Positions 63,639 to 64,000 of a stretch of DNA of 64,000 nucleotides are shown here, in pieces (positions within the stretch are counted from its first letter, which is position 1; the number at the start of each line of letters is the position of its first letter). The notes under the pieces are model-generated. The model made no database searches, was not told where the DNA came from, and saw only the letters and a program-made list of their open reading frames with translations. The stretch comes from Ravibacter sp964562455. Lineage in GTDB: Bacteria; Bacteroidota; Bacteroidia; Cytophagales; Spirosomataceae. The DNA is taken from contig CAZLTN010000010.1 in NCBI GenBank assembly GCA_964562455.1, positions 1-64,000 of the forward strand, in the 5' to 3' direction. Made by a program: the position numbers and the translations under genes.

Positions 63639-64000
63639 ATGGACAAATTGGACAACCCGGTCTGGCATGCGCTCAATGAAGCGCATGCCGCACATTGCAT
63701 ATCGCTCGGGAACTGCAGGTTTTATCAGCCCCAGTATTGTCTTTTCGGAGCTTTTACAGGCTCAAACGATATTGCCCCGAGTCTGAAAGAGTATTCGTCT
63801 TTGTCCGAAATGTTTTTCATTGTGGGGGAAGAGCCGCAATACGATGATTCTGTCAGGAACGCGGGGGTGGTAACCTGCGACCAGATGATACTGGAAGAGC
63901 CTGTCCGGCCGGCCATAACCAGTGAAATTGTAGCACTCAATCTAACGCATGAGGCACAGCTTCAGGAACTCGTGAACCTTGTACAACCCGGTTACTTTCG
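63639..64000 (+). CDS. GNAT-family N-acetyltransferase, 3' end beyond the window
   Basis: The reading frame opens at ATG 63639 (MDKLDNPVWHALNEAHAAHC), 3 bp after the sialidase-like stop, and stays open to the window edge (about 120 codons seen). The ITSEIVALNLTHEAQLQELVNLVQPGYF segment matches the start of FR47/GNAT acetyltransferases. The acetyl-CoA-binding loop lies outside the window. The link to the sugar operon is uncertain. Confidence 0.7.
   Translation, partial: MDKLDNPVWHALNEAHAAHCISLGNCRFYQPQYCLFGAFTGSNDIAPSLKEYSSLSEMFFIVGEEPQYDDSVRNAGVVTCDQMILEEPVRPAITSEIVALNLTHEAQLQELVNLVQPGYF

Noticed and set aside
1..64000. tRNA and rRNA genes, phage or transposase genes
   Set aside because: No cloverleaf, rRNA segment, integrase or transposase was recognised on either strand by eye. 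A tRNAscan or Infernal run would settle small RNAs.

Overview
The window looks like a chromosomal segment of a Bacteroidota bacterium, most likely order Cytophagales (Dyadobacter/Spirosoma-like). The evidence is two SusC/SusD outer-membrane uptake pairs, a type IX secretion (T9SS) cargo protein, many lipoproteins, FecR/ECF-type regulation, a MerC-type small membrane protein, roughly 50 % GC, and weak Shine-Dalgarno sequences. No tRNA, rRNA, CRISPR array, prophage or transposase gene was seen. Taxonomy is inferred from gene content only.

Layout. (1) 279-8590: an IlvD/Edd sugar-acid dehydratase with an SDR dehydrogenase (minus strand), then housekeeping or stand-alone genes: class-A beta-lactamase-fold serine hydrolase, MerC protein with a palindromic operator, YghZ-type aldo/keto reductase, thymidine kinase, an unrecognised protein and an ArgE-like M20 deacetylase. 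(2) 9010-14444: SusC/SusD pair closed by a strong terminator. (3) 14456-22255: two small envelope proteins, a giant SBBP-repeat/T9SS protein, a glycosyltransferase 2 plus flippase-like membrane protein, and ruvC. (4) 22353-34226: a sugar-catabolic block with an SGNH hydrolase, two TIM-barrel isomerases, a DUF1080 lipoprotein, a DUF4432 epimerase-like protein, a PMI-like cupin and a canonical Gfo/Idh/MocA dehydrogenase. A ribose-type ABC importer follows, with a HigBA-like toxin-antitoxin pair wedged between permease and binding-protein genes. (5) 34233-45568: tandem Cys-rich lipoproteins, an ECF sigma factor with a stand-alone anti-sigma-like domain, a 1174-residue ThuA/beta-propeller/HEAT/azurin fusion, a second ThuA protein next to a Gfo/Idh/MocA protein (ThuAB-like), GH43, a GH5-like enzyme and a paralogous pair of membrane proteins. 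(6) 45813-64000: a GntR/FCD regulator followed by SusC, SusD, two Tat-exported Gfo/Idh/MocA proteins, a class III aminotransferase, an enolase-superfamily sugar-acid dehydratase, an SDR, a ceramidase-like hydrolase, a sodium:solute symporter, a GH109-like Gfo/Idh/MocA protein, a sialidase-fold protein and a truncated acetyltransferase.

How the genes may work together. Blocks 4-6 look like pathways for unusual glycosides that are broken down by oxidation-assisted chemistry (NAD-dependent Gfo/Idh/MocA, DUF1080, TIM-barrel, ThuA) as well as by classical hydrolases. The most notable pattern is that four of the five Gfo/Idh/MocA proteins lack the catalytic lysine of the usual EKP motif. Instead they share a V/I-P-x-A, T-H and GHGG signature with the GH109-like member, which suggests NAD-dependent glycosidases rather than dehydrogenases. 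Block 6 appears to be controlled by its GntR regulator through matching sites in front of its own gene and of susC.

The intergenic regions are rich in small repeats: REP-like hairpins, a 27-nt repeat directly upstream of two genes, three period-7 or period-8 tandem arrays, and a 207-bp MITE-like element with 16-bp terminal inverted repeats.
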